Counted from the stretch's first letter, positions 41,731-52,328 are shown. The stretch is DNA of 64,000 nt from Ignavibacteria bacterium (GCA_016719565.1 JADJYU010000013.1:1-64000), one strand, 5' to 3'. Notes: a model not told the origin generated them from the sequence alone. A program made the numbers and translations.

Positions 41731-42780
41731 ATGAAAACATCTTTAAAGACTGTACTAACGTTTATTTTACTTTTTACATTTGTATTGTCCGGCGATTCGG
41801 AATCCTGCACAAGGGTTGTTTATAAGGGACCGAATAATACTATACTCACAGCGCGTTCTATGGATTGGGAAAGCGAGATACCTGCGAATCTTTGGATAAT
41901 GCCGCGGGGAACCGAGCGAAGCGGAGAGGCCGGACCTAATTCCGTAAAATGGAAATCAAAATACGGCAGCATTGTTACGAGTTCTTTTAATATCGCAAGT
42001 TCTGACGGAATGAATGAAAAAGGTCTTGTTGCAAATATGCTGTGGCTCGTTGAATCAAAATATTCTGAATTCGACGGAAGTAAGAAAGGACTTTCCATAG
42101 CTTTATGGGCTCAGTATGTGCTTGATAATTTTGCAACTGTGGAAGAAGCTGTAAGTGAAATAAGTAAAAGAGAATTTGCCGTTGTGTCAACAGTTATCCC
42201 GGGTACGGATATTTTTACAAGTATTCATCTGTCAATATCAGATGCAAAAGGTGACAATGCAATATTTGAATATATTGACGGACAGTTAACAATACATCAC
42301 AGTATGGATTATACAGTAATGACAAATTCTCCGGTCTTTGAAAAGCAGCTGGCGCTTGATGACTACTGGAAACAGATCGGAGGAACGGTAATGCTGCCCG
42401 GCACGAACCGCGCTGCTGACCGATTTGCAAGAGCTTCATTTTACATCACTGCAGTATTGCAGACAGATGAAATTCAGAAAGCGGTTGCCGCAGTATTCAG
42501 CGTGATAAGAAATTGTTCAGTTCCTTACGGGTTTTCCACGCCGAACGAACCGAATATTTCCTCAACAAGATGGAGAACTGTTTCAGATCAGAAGAACCGG
42601 GTGTATTATTTTGAGAATGTTCTTACGCCGAATACATTCTGGGTTGATATAACCAAAGCGGATTTTTCGGAAAACGCTCCGGTGAAAATGCTTAAGCTTG
42701 AGAATAATGAGATATACACAGGAGATGCATTGAGTTCATTTGTTGTAACAGAGCAGTTCAAATTTGCGGGACTGGAATAA
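41731..42780 (+). CDS. Penicillin-V-acylase / bile-salt-hydrolase family Ntn hydrolase
   Basis: 349 residues. Signal peptide MKTSLKTVLTFILLFTFVLS. Cys26 in SESCTRVVYKGPNNTILTAR is the expected N-terminal nucleophile, followed by SMDWESEIPANLW (Arg/Asp of the active site) and later VMTNSPVFEKQLA (Asn) and LPGTNRAADRFARAS (Arg). These motifs are typical of the linear-amide C-N hydrolase (choloylglycine) family. It cleaves amide bonds such as N-acyl homoserine lactones, penicillin V or conjugated bile salts. Periplasmic. The substrate cannot be told from sequence. Confidence 0.87.
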   Translation: MKTSLKTVLTFILLFTFVLSGDSESCTRVVYKGPNNTILTARSMDWESEIPANLWIMPRGTERSGEAGPNSVKWKSKYGSIVTSSFNIASSDGMNEKGLVANMLWLVESKYSEFDGSKKGLSIALWAQYVLDNFATVEEAVSEISKREFAVVSTVIPGTDIFTSIHLSISDAKGDNAIFEYIDGQLTIHHSMDYTVMTNSPVFEKQLALDDYWKQIGGTVMLPGTNRAADRFARASFYITAVLQTDEIQKAVAAVFSVIRNCSVPYGFSTPNEPNISSTRWRTVSDQKNRVYYFENVLTPNTFWVDITKADFSENAPVKMLKLENNEIYTGDALSSFVVTEQFKFAGLE

Positions 42781-42876
42781 TATTTCGGAATGATCATTTT
42801 GTATGAATTTATTATATCCGATATGGGTGACATAATTATGTATGCGGAATTCAAAATTAACTTAAAAATCAACTAT

Positions 42877-42938
42877 TAAGTATGTTTACCTTGTATAACT
42901 GAGTATACATACTCATATGAATTGTGTAGACATACTTA
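42877..42938. other. Nested AT-rich hairpin
   Basis: Outer stem TAAGTATGT / ACATACTTA (42877-42885 with 42930-42938) encloses TGAGTAT / ATACTCA (42900-42906 with 42909-42915). No T-run follows. It lies about 100 bp after the PVA-like gene and may be a transcript 3' structure. Confidence 0.5.
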
Positions 42939-43046
42939 TGCTATTCGTTTTAAAATAATTGTATTTTTATACTGCAAATAGAAAGAATTCTTTCGAACCA
43001 GAAATAACTAACTGCAGTATTTACCGATTAAAGACCCCATTTTAAA

Positions 43047-43082
43047 ACAAGCTCTGTAAAGATTACGGAGCTTGTCCTTTTT
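43047..43082 (+). terminator. Intrinsic terminator 1 in the 42.8-43.6 kb gap
   Basis: ACAAGCTC / GAGCTTGT stem (43047-43054 with 43068-43075) followed by CCTTTTTC. It is 270 bp past the nearest upstream stop codon. Confidence 0.7.
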
Positions 43083-43281
43083 CAGTAAATAATAAGCTAA
43101 TACTGTCTGAAAATATTAATAAATATTATAAGTAATTACACCTATTAATTTTCAGTAGCTGCCTTTATTATTATTGCGGTACGTTTAAAGTAATTTTGTA
43201 TAGTTGATTAATTAAACATTACAGATCACATGACATTTCAAAATTTCTTTTCAGGACCTCACCGCAAAAACCCATTTCACT
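43083..43281. other. Non-coding segment between two terminators
   Basis: About 200 bp without an ORF, bracketed by two intrinsic terminators in the same direction. It could encode a small RNA starting within it and ending at the second terminator. Otherwise featureless and AT-rich. The rest of the gap (43322-43643) shows nothing recognisable. Confidence 0.35.
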
Positions 43282-43321
43282 AAAAGCTCCGGAATAAATT
43301 CCGGGGCTGCTTTTCTTTTTT
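43282..43321 (+). terminator. Intrinsic terminator 2 in the gap
   Basis: Outer AAAAGC / GCTTTT and inner CCGGAAT / ATTCCGG (43289-43295 with 43298-43304), then TTCTTTTTT. No gene ends between terminator 1 and this one. Confidence 0.75.
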
Positions 43322-43643
43322 CATATAATTTAACATACTGAAATGTTTATTTATTTTTCCTCAAAAAAAGTTTATTATACGATAATCATACTGCAAATTA
43401 AATTTACTGATTAAATGAATTCTGAATTAAATTTAATTCCGACTTATACAACTGTAAAAAACACTTCCCCAATAACTATTATATTTATCATATACAGACC
43501 GGATCCGGAAATTTTTTCTTTATTGCAATGTCACACAATGTTTTCAAAAGATTTATAGTTAAGTAAAAATTATTCTGAGAATTAATTTCTCAACTGCTCT
43601 CTTTAAAAGAATATATTTTTCAAAATTAAATAAATTAAAAATT

Positions 43644-44312
43644 ATGGTTGACAGGGAAAAATTTTTTAAGAAATATCCGTATAAAGCTTTGAAGCAAACC
43701 GGAATTGAAACAATTGAAAATATTATTGAACATTATGAAGATGACAGGGGATACAGAAATCTGCGTGAGCTTGCATACGTTATGGCGACAGCGTATCACG
43801 AATCAGCGCATACCTGGAATCCCGCCATCAGGGAATACGGCAGAGGCAAGGGCCGTAAATATGGTATGCCGCATTCAAAGACTGGACAGATCTATTACGG
43901 AAGGGGACTGTGTCAGCTGACCTGGTATTACAATTACGAAAGCTTCGCAAGAATACTCGGTGTAGATCTCTTGAAAAATCCTGATCTTGCTCTTGAGCCA
44001 AGGAACAGTGTTGACATTCTGATGATCGGAATGCGCGACGGAATTTTTACAAGACATAAGCTGAATATGTATTTTGACAAAGATACAACGGACTGGGTCG
44101 GCGCAAGAAAAATTATTAACGGAATGGACAGAGCCAATCTTATCGCTTCTTATGCAAAAGCGTTTTATAAAATACTTGATTATAAAGAAGATGATAAAGC
44201 TCTGGAAGAAACTGAAATTGTCAATGTTCAAAATCCAAAAAAAGCTCTTACCGATTCTGAAGCGCTGCTCCCGAATAAAATTGAAATTGCAAGTGTTTTT
44301 GTAAAGCCATAA
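43644..44312 (+). CDS. GH19-like chitinase/lysozyme-fold protein
   Basis: 222 residues, no signal peptide. Core block ELAYVMATAYHESAHTWNPA then IREYGRGKGRKYG, where the Glu in YHESAH matches the GH19 catalytic acid and the Glu in REYG the likely second one. It is followed by GQIYYGRGLCQLTWYYNYES, the GRGxxQLTWxxNY motif shared with phage endolysins of this fold. The C-terminal 50 residues are a charged linker. It cuts beta-1,4 bonds of chitin or peptidoglycan. Only 19 bp before the patatin gene, so it is likely first in that operon. Being leaderless, it would need another export route or act inside the cell. Confidence 0.8.
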   Translation: MVDREKFFKKYPYKALKQTGIETIENIIEHYEDDRGYRNLRELAYVMATAYHESAHTWNPAIREYGRGKGRKYGMPHSKTGQIYYGRGLCQLTWYYNYESFARILGVDLLKNPDLALEPRNSVDILMIGMRDGIFTRHKLNMYFDKDTTDWVGARKIINGMDRANLIASYAKAFYKILDYKEDDKALEETEIVNVQNPKKALTDSEALLPNKIEIASVFVKP

Positions 44313-44331
44313 TAAAATTATATTTATATAT

Positions 44332-45291
44332 ATGAAAAAAATTTTAACAATTGACGGCGGAGGTATCAGAGGAGTTTTGCCTGCGAGAGTATTACATGAA
44401 ATTGAAAAGCGGACTAAGAAACCCATTGCGGAATTATTTGATCTTATCGCCGGGACCTCTACCGGAGGAATTCTCGCGTTGTGTCTGACAAAGCCGGATG
44501 CAAAAGGTAATCCTAGATATAAAGCTCTCGATATTCTTAAACTGTATGAAGAAGAAGGAAAGAAAATTTTCAAGAAATCCCCGTGGAAATCAACAATGTC
44601 TGTCGGAAGTCTTATTGATGAAAAATTTTCCATCGCGGGTATTGAAGAAGTTCTGGAAATATATCTCGGCGAAACAAAACTATCCGAAGCGCTTACGGAC
44701 GTTATTATTCCAAGCTATGAAATTGAACAAAGGATACCTTTCTTTTTTAAATCAAGGAAAGCAAAAGATTCAGCGGACTATGATTTTAAAATGAGAGAAG
44801 TTGCGAGAGCTACCAGCGCTGCGCCGACTTATTTTGAAAGCATGAAGCTCAAAGCCTCACCTCCGGTTGATTACTTTGCGCTGATAGACGGCGGTGTTTA
44901 CGCCAATAATCCTTCGATGTGCGCTTATGCCGAAGCGAAAAAAGTATATGGTGACAAGGAGGACATACTTCTTGTTTCACTCGGCACCGGTGAACTTACC
45001 CGCAGGATCTCTTATGACGAGTCCAGGAACTGGGGACTGATCGGATGGGCGAGACCTTTACTTGATGTTGTATTTGACGGCGTGAGCAGGACGGTGGAAT
45101 ATCAGCTGAGTCAGATATTAAATCACGATGAAAGCGACAGAAAATTTTTCCGCTTTCAGACGAAACTGGAAACAGGCAGCGATGATATGGACGACGCTTC
45201 CGCTACAAATATCAGAGTATTAAAACTCAAAGCTGAAGAAATGATAAACAAAAGCAGTAAAGATATTGATGAACTTTGCAAACTTCTTTAA
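44332..45291 (+). CDS. Patatin-like phospholipase
   Basis: 319 residues. The oxyanion-hole motif ILTIDGGGIRGVLPARVL lies at the very N-terminus. Nucleophile Ser in LIAGTSTGGILALCL (GxSxG). The Asp of the catalytic dyad is in ALIDGGVYANNPSMCAYAEA (DGG). A Ser-Asp dyad acyl hydrolase acting on membrane phospholipids; close to the CapV / cPLA2-like group by motif layout. No signal peptide. Second gene of the 43.6-50.2 kb cluster, 36 bp before the GMC oxidoreductase. Confidence 0.93.
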   Translation: MKKILTIDGGGIRGVLPARVLHEIEKRTKKPIAELFDLIAGTSTGGILALCLTKPDAKGNPRYKALDILKLYEEEGKKIFKKSPWKSTMSVGSLIDEKFSIAGIEEVLEIYLGETKLSEALTDVIIPSYEIEQRIPFFFKSRKAKDSADYDFKMREVARATSAAPTYFESMKLKASPPVDYFALIDGGVYANNPSMCAYAEAKKVYGDKEDILLVSLGTGELTRRISYDESRNWGLIGWARPLLDVVFDGVSRTVEYQLSQILNHDESDRKFFRFQTKLETGSDDMDDASATNIRVLKLKAEEMINKSSKDIDELCKLL

Positions 45292-45327
45292 GACAGGCAG
45301 AAATTATATTAAAATAATTAACAGATC

Positions 45328-48300
45328 ATGCCGCCAATTTTTAATCTGAAAGGATATTACAAACAAGACCCGCTTGACAAGGCGCCCGGTCCGGCAGCTT
45401 ATATCATTAACATAATAGTGACTTCAGTTTTAAGTGCAGCGCTTGTCTATTTTATTACGGACGTTTTTAATTTACTTGAATTCAAAAGTTCAGGCGTAGA
45501 GATCTTTGAAGTTGCAGTATTCGGATTGATCGCAGCTCCGTTAATTGTAATGTTCAGGAAGTCAAGTTCGCTGTTTCTGATGCTGCTGATATTTGTTCCT
45601 TTATTTATCTTTGACATTTACCTTCAGGCGAATGTAAGGGACAAAGGCGAGATCGCTTTATGGTCTTATGTGCCAAATACTTTTATAGATGATGTAAAAA
45701 TACTTCCGCTGAGATTTCTGATGACGCTTTCATTTGATGCATTGCTGATTGGACCGGTCTGCATATGGATCAGCAGGGTAGCCGCTAAAATTATTTACGG
45801 CAAACGTAAACCGGTAACCGCCGATTACGAAAGCAGAAAAAAATTATTCAATGATGAATGGACAAAGGAAACAGTTGAAAAACCTAAAAGGGATTTTGGA
45901 TTTTATGTGCTGAGGATCCTGGGATTTTCATATGTTGCTTATCTATTAATAATCATAATAGGAATGCTTGGTGAAAGTCCGTGGCCTGAACAAATTGGCA
46001 ATCTGATCTCAATGACTTATTCTAATCCGGCTCTTGCGGTGAATACATTTTCCAAGATCGGGATAATGATACTGTTTACATTTATAGGAGCGTATAACCG
46101 CAGAGCGAGATATTACTGCTGCTGGGGTTTGATAATCGGACATGCGGTTTCAACTTTCAGTTCGCTTGGATTTTATTTCTTTGCAGTTAATGAAACTATG
46201 ATCTCTGAATTTCTCCTGACATCTGCAATTGTCGACGGAGTTATGATCGTTTTGTTTTTTATAATACTATTCAACTGCAGTAAAGAAAGCTATAAGATCA
46301 GTGATGAGAAAGACTTTCCGAAAAATTTTTCCGTACCTTCGCAGCTTTTAAAAATATCATTATACATTACTTCCGCAGTTTCATTATTAATGGTGATGTT
46401 CGCTTTATACTTCAGACTTTTTGATGAGGGCGGTTCCGGTCTGGGAGCGGTATACGGATATCCTGATCCGTCGCTCGGCAATACTCTTACTTTATATTTT
46501 ACGATCTCATTCATTGCATTCATACTTGCAAAGAGTCAGGTATTGAGAAGATATTTATACGGAATACTTCTCTTTCCTTTTTTAGTCGGCGCAATATCTG
46601 CAGTTTTCATTTTTATTATCAAAGATATTTTAACAGAACTTACGATAATGACCCGATCCGGTCAGCCGGCTGATGCGGACTGGTATTTTATGATATTCAT
46701 TTTATTCAGCGCCCTGATATTTTTTACACTTACCGCACTGAGGAAATTATCATTCGATGTGGACTTTATGATCTCTTCCCTGAATCCGTCCAGCGCAAAG
46801 AATGTCATAGCGCTCGGCGAAGCTTTTTACGGTGAGGATGATAAAAAGAATTCCGGAATACTCCGGGCTATAGATTCATACATCAGCGGTATTCGCGGGC
46901 GCAAGAGGGGACTGCTTAATTTCCCTTTCTGGCTGATAGAAAATTTTTTCAACTTAGTTTTTTGCTTCCATCCCGGGCTTTCTGTGATGAGCCGAGCTGA
47001 GCAGAGATGGTTCCTGAAAAAGTATATGCTGAGAGATCCGTCGGAATGCGCGAAAGCGTTTGTACCTCTCTTCGCTGACTTTGCATATCAGATCGGACTT
47101 GCAGCAAATGCAATGATAATGTTTGCAAACTATTCCGACATTAATGAAAGAAAGAGGATCGGATACATACCTTACTATGCAAGAGATAGAATGCAGGGAG
47201 AAATTCCCGGGACAGGCGCGCCGTTTCAGAATGTATTCCCATTGCCAAAAAATCCGGAGGACGCTAATAATTTCAGAACACCTTCTGACTTAACCGGTAA
47301 AAAGTTTGTTGCTCCGAGAATTATCACACCGGTATGTGAAAATGAAATTCCTGATGAAGCTGACTATGTAATAATCGGTTCAGGCGCAGGCGGCGCTGTA
47401 ATGTCATACAGACTTTCGCAGAGTTTCGCCGATCCGACTAAGATACTGCTTTTGGAAAGAGGCAGCAGATTTCAGCCGCTGCAGGACTTCAATGATAATG
47501 AAATGGAAATGATGAGAAAGTTTTATAAAGAAGGCGGTCTGCAGCAGACGAAAAAATTTTCCATGTCAGTGCTGCAGGGCGAATGTCTCGGCGGGACTAC
47601 AGTTATGAATAATGCGATCTGTATTGAGATGGATGAGGAAATTAAAAATATCTGGCAGAATGAATATGATATTGATCTGAGCAAACTGAATTACGAGTAT
47701 GAAAGAATTGCAAAGGAAATTGACATACAGGAGCTTGATGAGATAGGGATAAATAAAAATTCTTCAGAGAAGTTTAAAAAAAGGCGTAGCGGGTTTTAAT
47801 GAAAACTCAGCTGATGCGTTAAGAACTATTTATCCGCTGAAAGCAAATTACAGGAATCTCACAGGAGATGAGAACTGGAATCTCGGAAACAAAAGACTTA
47901 CCAAGAGGACAATGCTCGAGACGTATATTCCGTGGAGCGAAGCCGCCGGCGTAAAAGTATTGTCAAACATGACTGCGCTGAAATTTACATACAGCGGAAG
48001 GAAAGCTGACGGTGTCCTGGTCAGAACGGAAAACGGAGAACTGAAAAAAATAAAAGTAAACAAAGCGGTTATAGCAGCAGGCGGGGTGATAGCTAGCAGT
48101 CACTTCTTAATGAGAAGCGGCATAAAAGGAAACGCCGGAAAGAGAATGAGCTGTAACTTTGCATTCCCGGTTACATTTCAGTTTGAAGATGTGATAAATG
48201 CATTTGACGGAAACCAGATCACGCTCGGCGCGCTTGATATTAAAAACCGCGCAATCTTCGAAACCTATTTTAATCCGCCCGCTTCATTCGCATTGTCTTC

Positions 48301-48850
48301 CGTACCTTTTTATTTTGATAAAAGAGATTTGCTGATGAATAATTACTGCAGACTGCTGAACATCGGTTCATTGGTCGGCTCTGAGCCGCTCGGTGAAATT
48401 CAGACAAAGGCAGACATCATAAACGGACAACCGTTCACGTGGGAGCTTGGAGATAAAGACATCAGCAATATCAGGTATGCGTTCAATGCAATACTTAAGA
48501 TCGGATATTATGCAGGCGCGAAAAAGGCGATCCTGCCGATGAAACCGGGTATTGAGATCTCGCTTGATCCTGAGATTCTTTATAAATTTGAAAAGTTGTT
48601 TAACGAATATCCGCTATCGATCGATGATCTGCTTATCGGCACTGCTCATCCTCAGGGAGGAAATATTATGACCGGAGATAAATCCGTTCATAAAGACAAA
48701 CGGGTTGCTGATCAGAATTTCCGGCTGTCAGGATTTGACAATGTTTTTATAGCAGATGCATCAGTATTCCCGGAAAGCATGAGACTTAATCCGCAATGGA
48801 CGATAATGGCATTGAGTTCTATGGCTTCAGAAAAAGTACTGCAAGTTTAA
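45328..48850 (+). CDS. Membrane-anchored GMC oxidoreductase fusion (one frameshift)
   Basis: Frames join at about 47780, where an A7 run lies, to give about 1174 residues. Residues 1 to about 480 hold about 12 membrane segments. Residues 480-670 are a soluble linker with RAEQRWFLKKYMLRD. From about 678 the FAD domain begins: EADYVIIGSGAGGAVMSYRL (GxGxxG), then LQGECLGGTTVMNNAICIEM. The end has IGTAHPQGGNIMTGD, FRLSGFDNVFIADASVFPES and RLNPQWTIMALS, the His and Asn of a GMC (cholesterol-oxidase-like) active site. It oxidises an alcohol, probably of a membrane lipid or sterol-like compound. Such a large N-terminal membrane domain on a GMC enzyme is unusual. Confidence 0.85.
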
Positions 48851-48882
48851 ATTTAAAATTGAAGATTATCTGACACAAAACT

Positions 48883-50153
48883 ATGGAAGAAATTAAAAGT
48901 GAATTAATAAAAGGGATCAGAAAGATTATATTGACCTTTCAAGAAGCGAAGCTGAAAATCATTATAAGACTGAAGAGAGCAAGGTAGTCAAGAAAAAAGT
49001 AATACGTAAGAATGTTGCAGTAAATAAAGTAACAGATTTTTTTGAGACAAATATCTTCAGCTGGGTTTACCATTACATAAAAAGCCGTTTCGGATTAAGG
49101 CATAAGTTTCAGACATATGAGCGGACTGATGACAAAGGGATCTATAAGATGGAGAAATCATCAGAAGACGGCAAAGAAGAGATCACGATAGCGCTTGCCT
49201 CGGACTGGGCGACTGATACTGTGGAGTCGGATATGATTGGTGATCTGATCGCAAATAAAGATCCTGACTATACTATCCATCTCGGAGATACTTACTTTGT
49301 CGGAATGAAAGAAGAGATCAGAGATAATTTTCTGGCAAAAAACTGTTCATGGCATAGAGGAGCATCCGGCAGTTTCGCAATGCTTGGAAATCATGAAATG
49401 TATTCAAGAGGAATTTCATATTACAGAGATCTGCTGCCTTCAATGGGAGTCTATTCTAAGGAGAAAAAAAAATACGCGGGACAGAAGGCGAGTTACTTTT
49501 GTCTGGAGAATGATCACTGGAGAGTCGTCTCGCTTGATACTGGTTATAACTCAGTCGGTATACCGCTGATCGAGTATATATTAAAACCGAAATGTGATTT
49601 CAGAAAAGAGATATTGACATGGCTGAAGGAAGATGTAAAAATAGATCAGGACAAAAGAGGAATTGTGATAATGACGCATCATCAGTACTGCACTGCATTT
49701 GAAAATGAAGAGGAATATTTAAAACCGGCGGAACAGCTTGCGGAAATTATCGGAAAGGACAGACCGGTTATCTGGATTTGGGGACATGAGCACCGTCTTA
49801 CTTTATTCGGCAAATATTCTTCTGAAAAAGGAATTACGGCTTACGGCAGATGCATTGGTAACGGGGGCATGCCGATAGAATTTAAAAATAAGATAATACC
49901 TGAAAGGATCAAAGACAGGAATCTAAAATTATATGATGAGAGAGTTTATTCAAAGATCAAAAATATTGAAACAGGTTATAACGGTTTTACAATGCTGAAT
50001 ATAAAGGATAATGAATTAAAGCTTGAATATTTTGATATTAAAGATAATTTAGTCGTAAGTGAAGAATGGACTGCTGATAATCAGAGCGGAGAAATTAAAA
50101 ATACTGAGCTGAAAGTGGATCTGAATGATCCTGGAATAATTTTAATTAAATAA
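48883..50153 (+). CDS. Calcineurin-like metallophosphoesterase (one frameshift)
   Basis: Start ATG 48883 (MEEIKSELIKGIR); one shift near 48915 leads into DYIDLSRSEAENHYKTEESK and on to the long frame. About 423 residues. Metal motifs: ALASDWATDT (first Asp; the usual D-x-H has no His here), IHLGDTYFVGM (GD), AMLGNHEMYSRG (GNHE), VIMTHHQYCTAF (His), WIWGHEHRLTL (GHxH). A dinuclear metal site for phosphomono- or diesters. No signal peptide. Last gene of the cluster, 32 bp after the GMC gene. The N-terminal about 90 residues (TDFFETNIFSWVYHYIKSRF) are an extra amphipathic region that may touch the membrane. Confidence 0.87.
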
Positions 50154-50180
50154 AATATTACACTTCTTTTCAATACTCAC

Positions 50181-50206
50181 AAAAAAAAAACCGGCCTCTC
50201 AGCCGG
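50181..50206 (-). terminator. Intrinsic terminator, minus strand
   Basis: CCGGC / GCCGG stem (50191-50195 with 50202-50206); on the minus strand it is followed by ten T. It lies about 38 bp after the stop of the T9SS gene at 50244. Confidence 0.85.
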
Positions 50207-50243
50207 GGAAAATTATTTGTAATCTGTAATTTGTAATTTGTAA

Positions 50244-51347
50244 TTATTTTATGAGCGTCATCATCTTCACTTCATTAAAATCCGAAGAAGAAAGTCTGTA
50301 GTAATAAACTCCGCTCGGCAGGTCTGCGCCGTTAAATTCCACTGAATACCTACCCGCATTTTGCTTTTCATTTACCAGTGATCTCACTTCATTACCGAGT
50401 ATGTCAAATACTTTTAAAGAAATAAATTCAGCTTTACTCAGTTCGTAATTAATGACAGTAGCTGGATTGAACGGATTAGGATAATTCTGACTGAGAGAAA
50501 ATTTATCCGGAACAATATTTGATTCACCTGAAATACCGACAGCGCCCTGTGTAAGTTCACGCACGCGTCCGGGAACGGTAAATGCGAGGTCAATTCCAAT
50601 TGAATTAAGATCCACGCTTACAGACGGGATCACGTCTTTGACCACCCATACATTCTGCGCAATATAAACTGTATCAGGAATACTGATAATTGGAATATAT
50701 ATTATCGGCGGCAGTAGACCGTAACTTATTGCGAATGTTGTAATGAATTTTTTTGAAAGATAGTTACCATTCACTGTCGAAATAGTCTGATCATTGAGAC
50801 GCCTTCCGGTTGCGGTGATCCTGAGAGGAAATGAAACAGTATCAAATGTTACTGTAGTATCGTGTGAGAATAAAGTATAATTGGTATTTACATTCTGCGA
50901 GAATCTGTAATAACTGTACCATCCTTCAAAGGATCTTAGAAAAGCTATGAATGCAACTGAATCAAATAACGGGATAGAAGTAATAAAGCTCAGCGGATTG
51001 AGATAATAAAAAGCATTCGATGACTGAAAATTAAAGTATGATGAATCAGTATAAGGAGCGTTCTGATTAATACTGCTGAGTCCGGATTTTGAAAGTACAA
51101 GTGAAGACTGCAGACCGTTATATGTGACATTTGCTGCGAATGAATCTATCTGAAAAGTTGATTCGGAACTAACGGGATTGTTTAAAGAATCAAGCGGCGT
51201 ATTTTTATAAAACCATTTGTAACCGGTGTTTGCAGGAAAATAAGCTGACGCCTGCTGCGAATAAATATTCGAAAAAGAAACTGATATAATAAATAGAAGA
51301 AGGATTAACTTTATTGTGTATTTCATCTGATAAATTTTTTGGATCAA
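50244..51347 (-). CDS. T9SS-sorted exported protein, function unknown
   Basis: 367 residues, intact. The start at 51347 gives MIQKIYQMKYTIKLILLLFI; the inner ATG at 51326 (MKYTIKLILLLFIISVSFS) is the better signal-peptide start. The middle (YFPANTGYKWFYKNTPLDSL and beta-rich sequence) fits no family I recognise. The end, FSLSQNYPNPFNPATVINYE to NEVKMMTLIK, is a T9SS sorting domain. Presumed secreted or surface-bound. Confidence 0.85.
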   Translation of the reverse strand: MIQKIYQMKYTIKLILLLFIISVSFSNIYSQQASAYFPANTGYKWFYKNTPLDSLNNPVSSESTFQIDSFAANVTYNGLQSSLVLSKSGLSSINQNAPYTDSSYFNFQSSNAFYYLNPLSFITSIPLFDSVAFIAFLRSFEGWYSYYRFSQNVNTNYTLFSHDTTVTFDTVSFPLRITATGRRLNDQTISTVNGNYLSKKFITTFAISYGLLPPIIYIPIISIPDTVYIAQNVWVVKDVIPSVSVDLNSIGIDLAFTVPGRVRELTQGAVGISGESNIVPDKFSLSQNYPNPFNPATVINYELSKAEFISLKVFDILGNEVRSLVNEKQNAGRYSVEFNGADLPSGVYYYRLSSSDFNEVKMMTLIK

Positions 51348-51440
51348 GTTAAATACATTATATCTTAAATTAAACTCAATTCTATTTTACATATAAAATT
51401 AAAATCATAATCTTTATAATGACAAAAATTAATTCATGCA

Positions 51441-52289
51441 ATGAAGATAGGCGATTATAAATTGTATCCGGTGCAGACCGGATTATTTAAGCTCGACGGC
51501 GGCGCGATGTTTGGAGTAGTGCCGAAAAATCTCTGGCAGAAGACCAATCCTTCCGATGAGCAGAACAGAATTGAAATGTGCACGAGAGCTTTACTGCTTG
51601 TAAGCGGTGAGAAGAAAATTCTTATTGATACGGGAATTGGTTATAAGCTTTCGGAAAAAGTAAATAAAATTTACGACGTGGATTTTTCTGAATATACCCT
51701 GGAAAAAAGTTTATCTGCATCAGGATTTAACAAATCAGATATTACAGATGTGATACTTACTCATCTGCACTTTGATCATGCCGGCGGAAATACTGAATAC
51801 AATGAGAACAACGAACCCGTTCCTGCTTTCCCGAATGCAGTATATCATGTGCAGAAAAAGCAATACGAATGGGCGCTGAATCCTACAGAAAGAGACCGCG
51901 CAAGTTTCTTTCCGGAAAATTATAAACCGCTGGAAAATCATAAAGTATTAAATCTTGTAGATGGTGAACAGAAGTTTGATGAATGTATTTCATTGCTGCC
52001 TGTAAACGGTCATACTAATCACATGCAGCTTGTAAAAATTTCCGACGGAGAAAATTCTTTAATATATCTTGCAGACCTGATACCCACTGCCGGACATATT
52101 CCCGCGCCGTATATAATGGGCTATGATCTTTTCCCGCTCACGACACTTGAAGAGAAGCATAAATATCTTGCTGAGATAAGTGACAGTGATACTTTGATAT
52201 TTTTTGAACATGATCCGCACAATCTCTGCGGAAAAACGGGAAAGAATGACAGAGGATATTTCTTAAAGGAAAAAATTGACGCGCTATAA
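51441..52289 (+). CDS. MBL-fold metallo-hydrolase
   Basis: 282 residues. Metal motif DVILTHLHFDHAGGNTEYNE (HxHxDH), preceded by KKILIDTGIGYKLSE (Asp) and followed by LPVNGHTNHMQLVKI (His), YLADLIPTAGHI (Asp) and FEHDPHNLCG (His). A complete zinc-binding set of the quorum-quenching-lactonase-like or general hydrolase group. The substrate is not inferable. It lies 39 bp before the SSS symporter gene. Confidence 0.9.
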   Translation: MKIGDYKLYPVQTGLFKLDGGAMFGVVPKNLWQKTNPSDEQNRIEMCTRALLLVSGEKKILIDTGIGYKLSEKVNKIYDVDFSEYTLEKSLSASGFNKSDITDVILTHLHFDHAGGNTEYNENNEPVPAFPNAVYHVQKKQYEWALNPTERDRASFFPENYKPLENHKVLNLVDGEQKFDECISLLPVNGHTNHMQLVKISDGENSLIYLADLIPTAGHIPAPYIMGYDLFPLTTLEEKHKYLAEISDSDTLIFFEHDPHNLCGKTGKNDRGYFLKEKIDAL

Positions 52290-52328
52290 TAAACTATTTT
52301 TTACTATTAATTATTTAAACAGAATTAT

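Noticed and set aside
43875..44633. 252-codon minus-strand ORF opposite the GH19 and patatin genes
   Set aside because: It is antisense to two clear enzyme genes, shows no domain, and its open frame follows from their codon usage.
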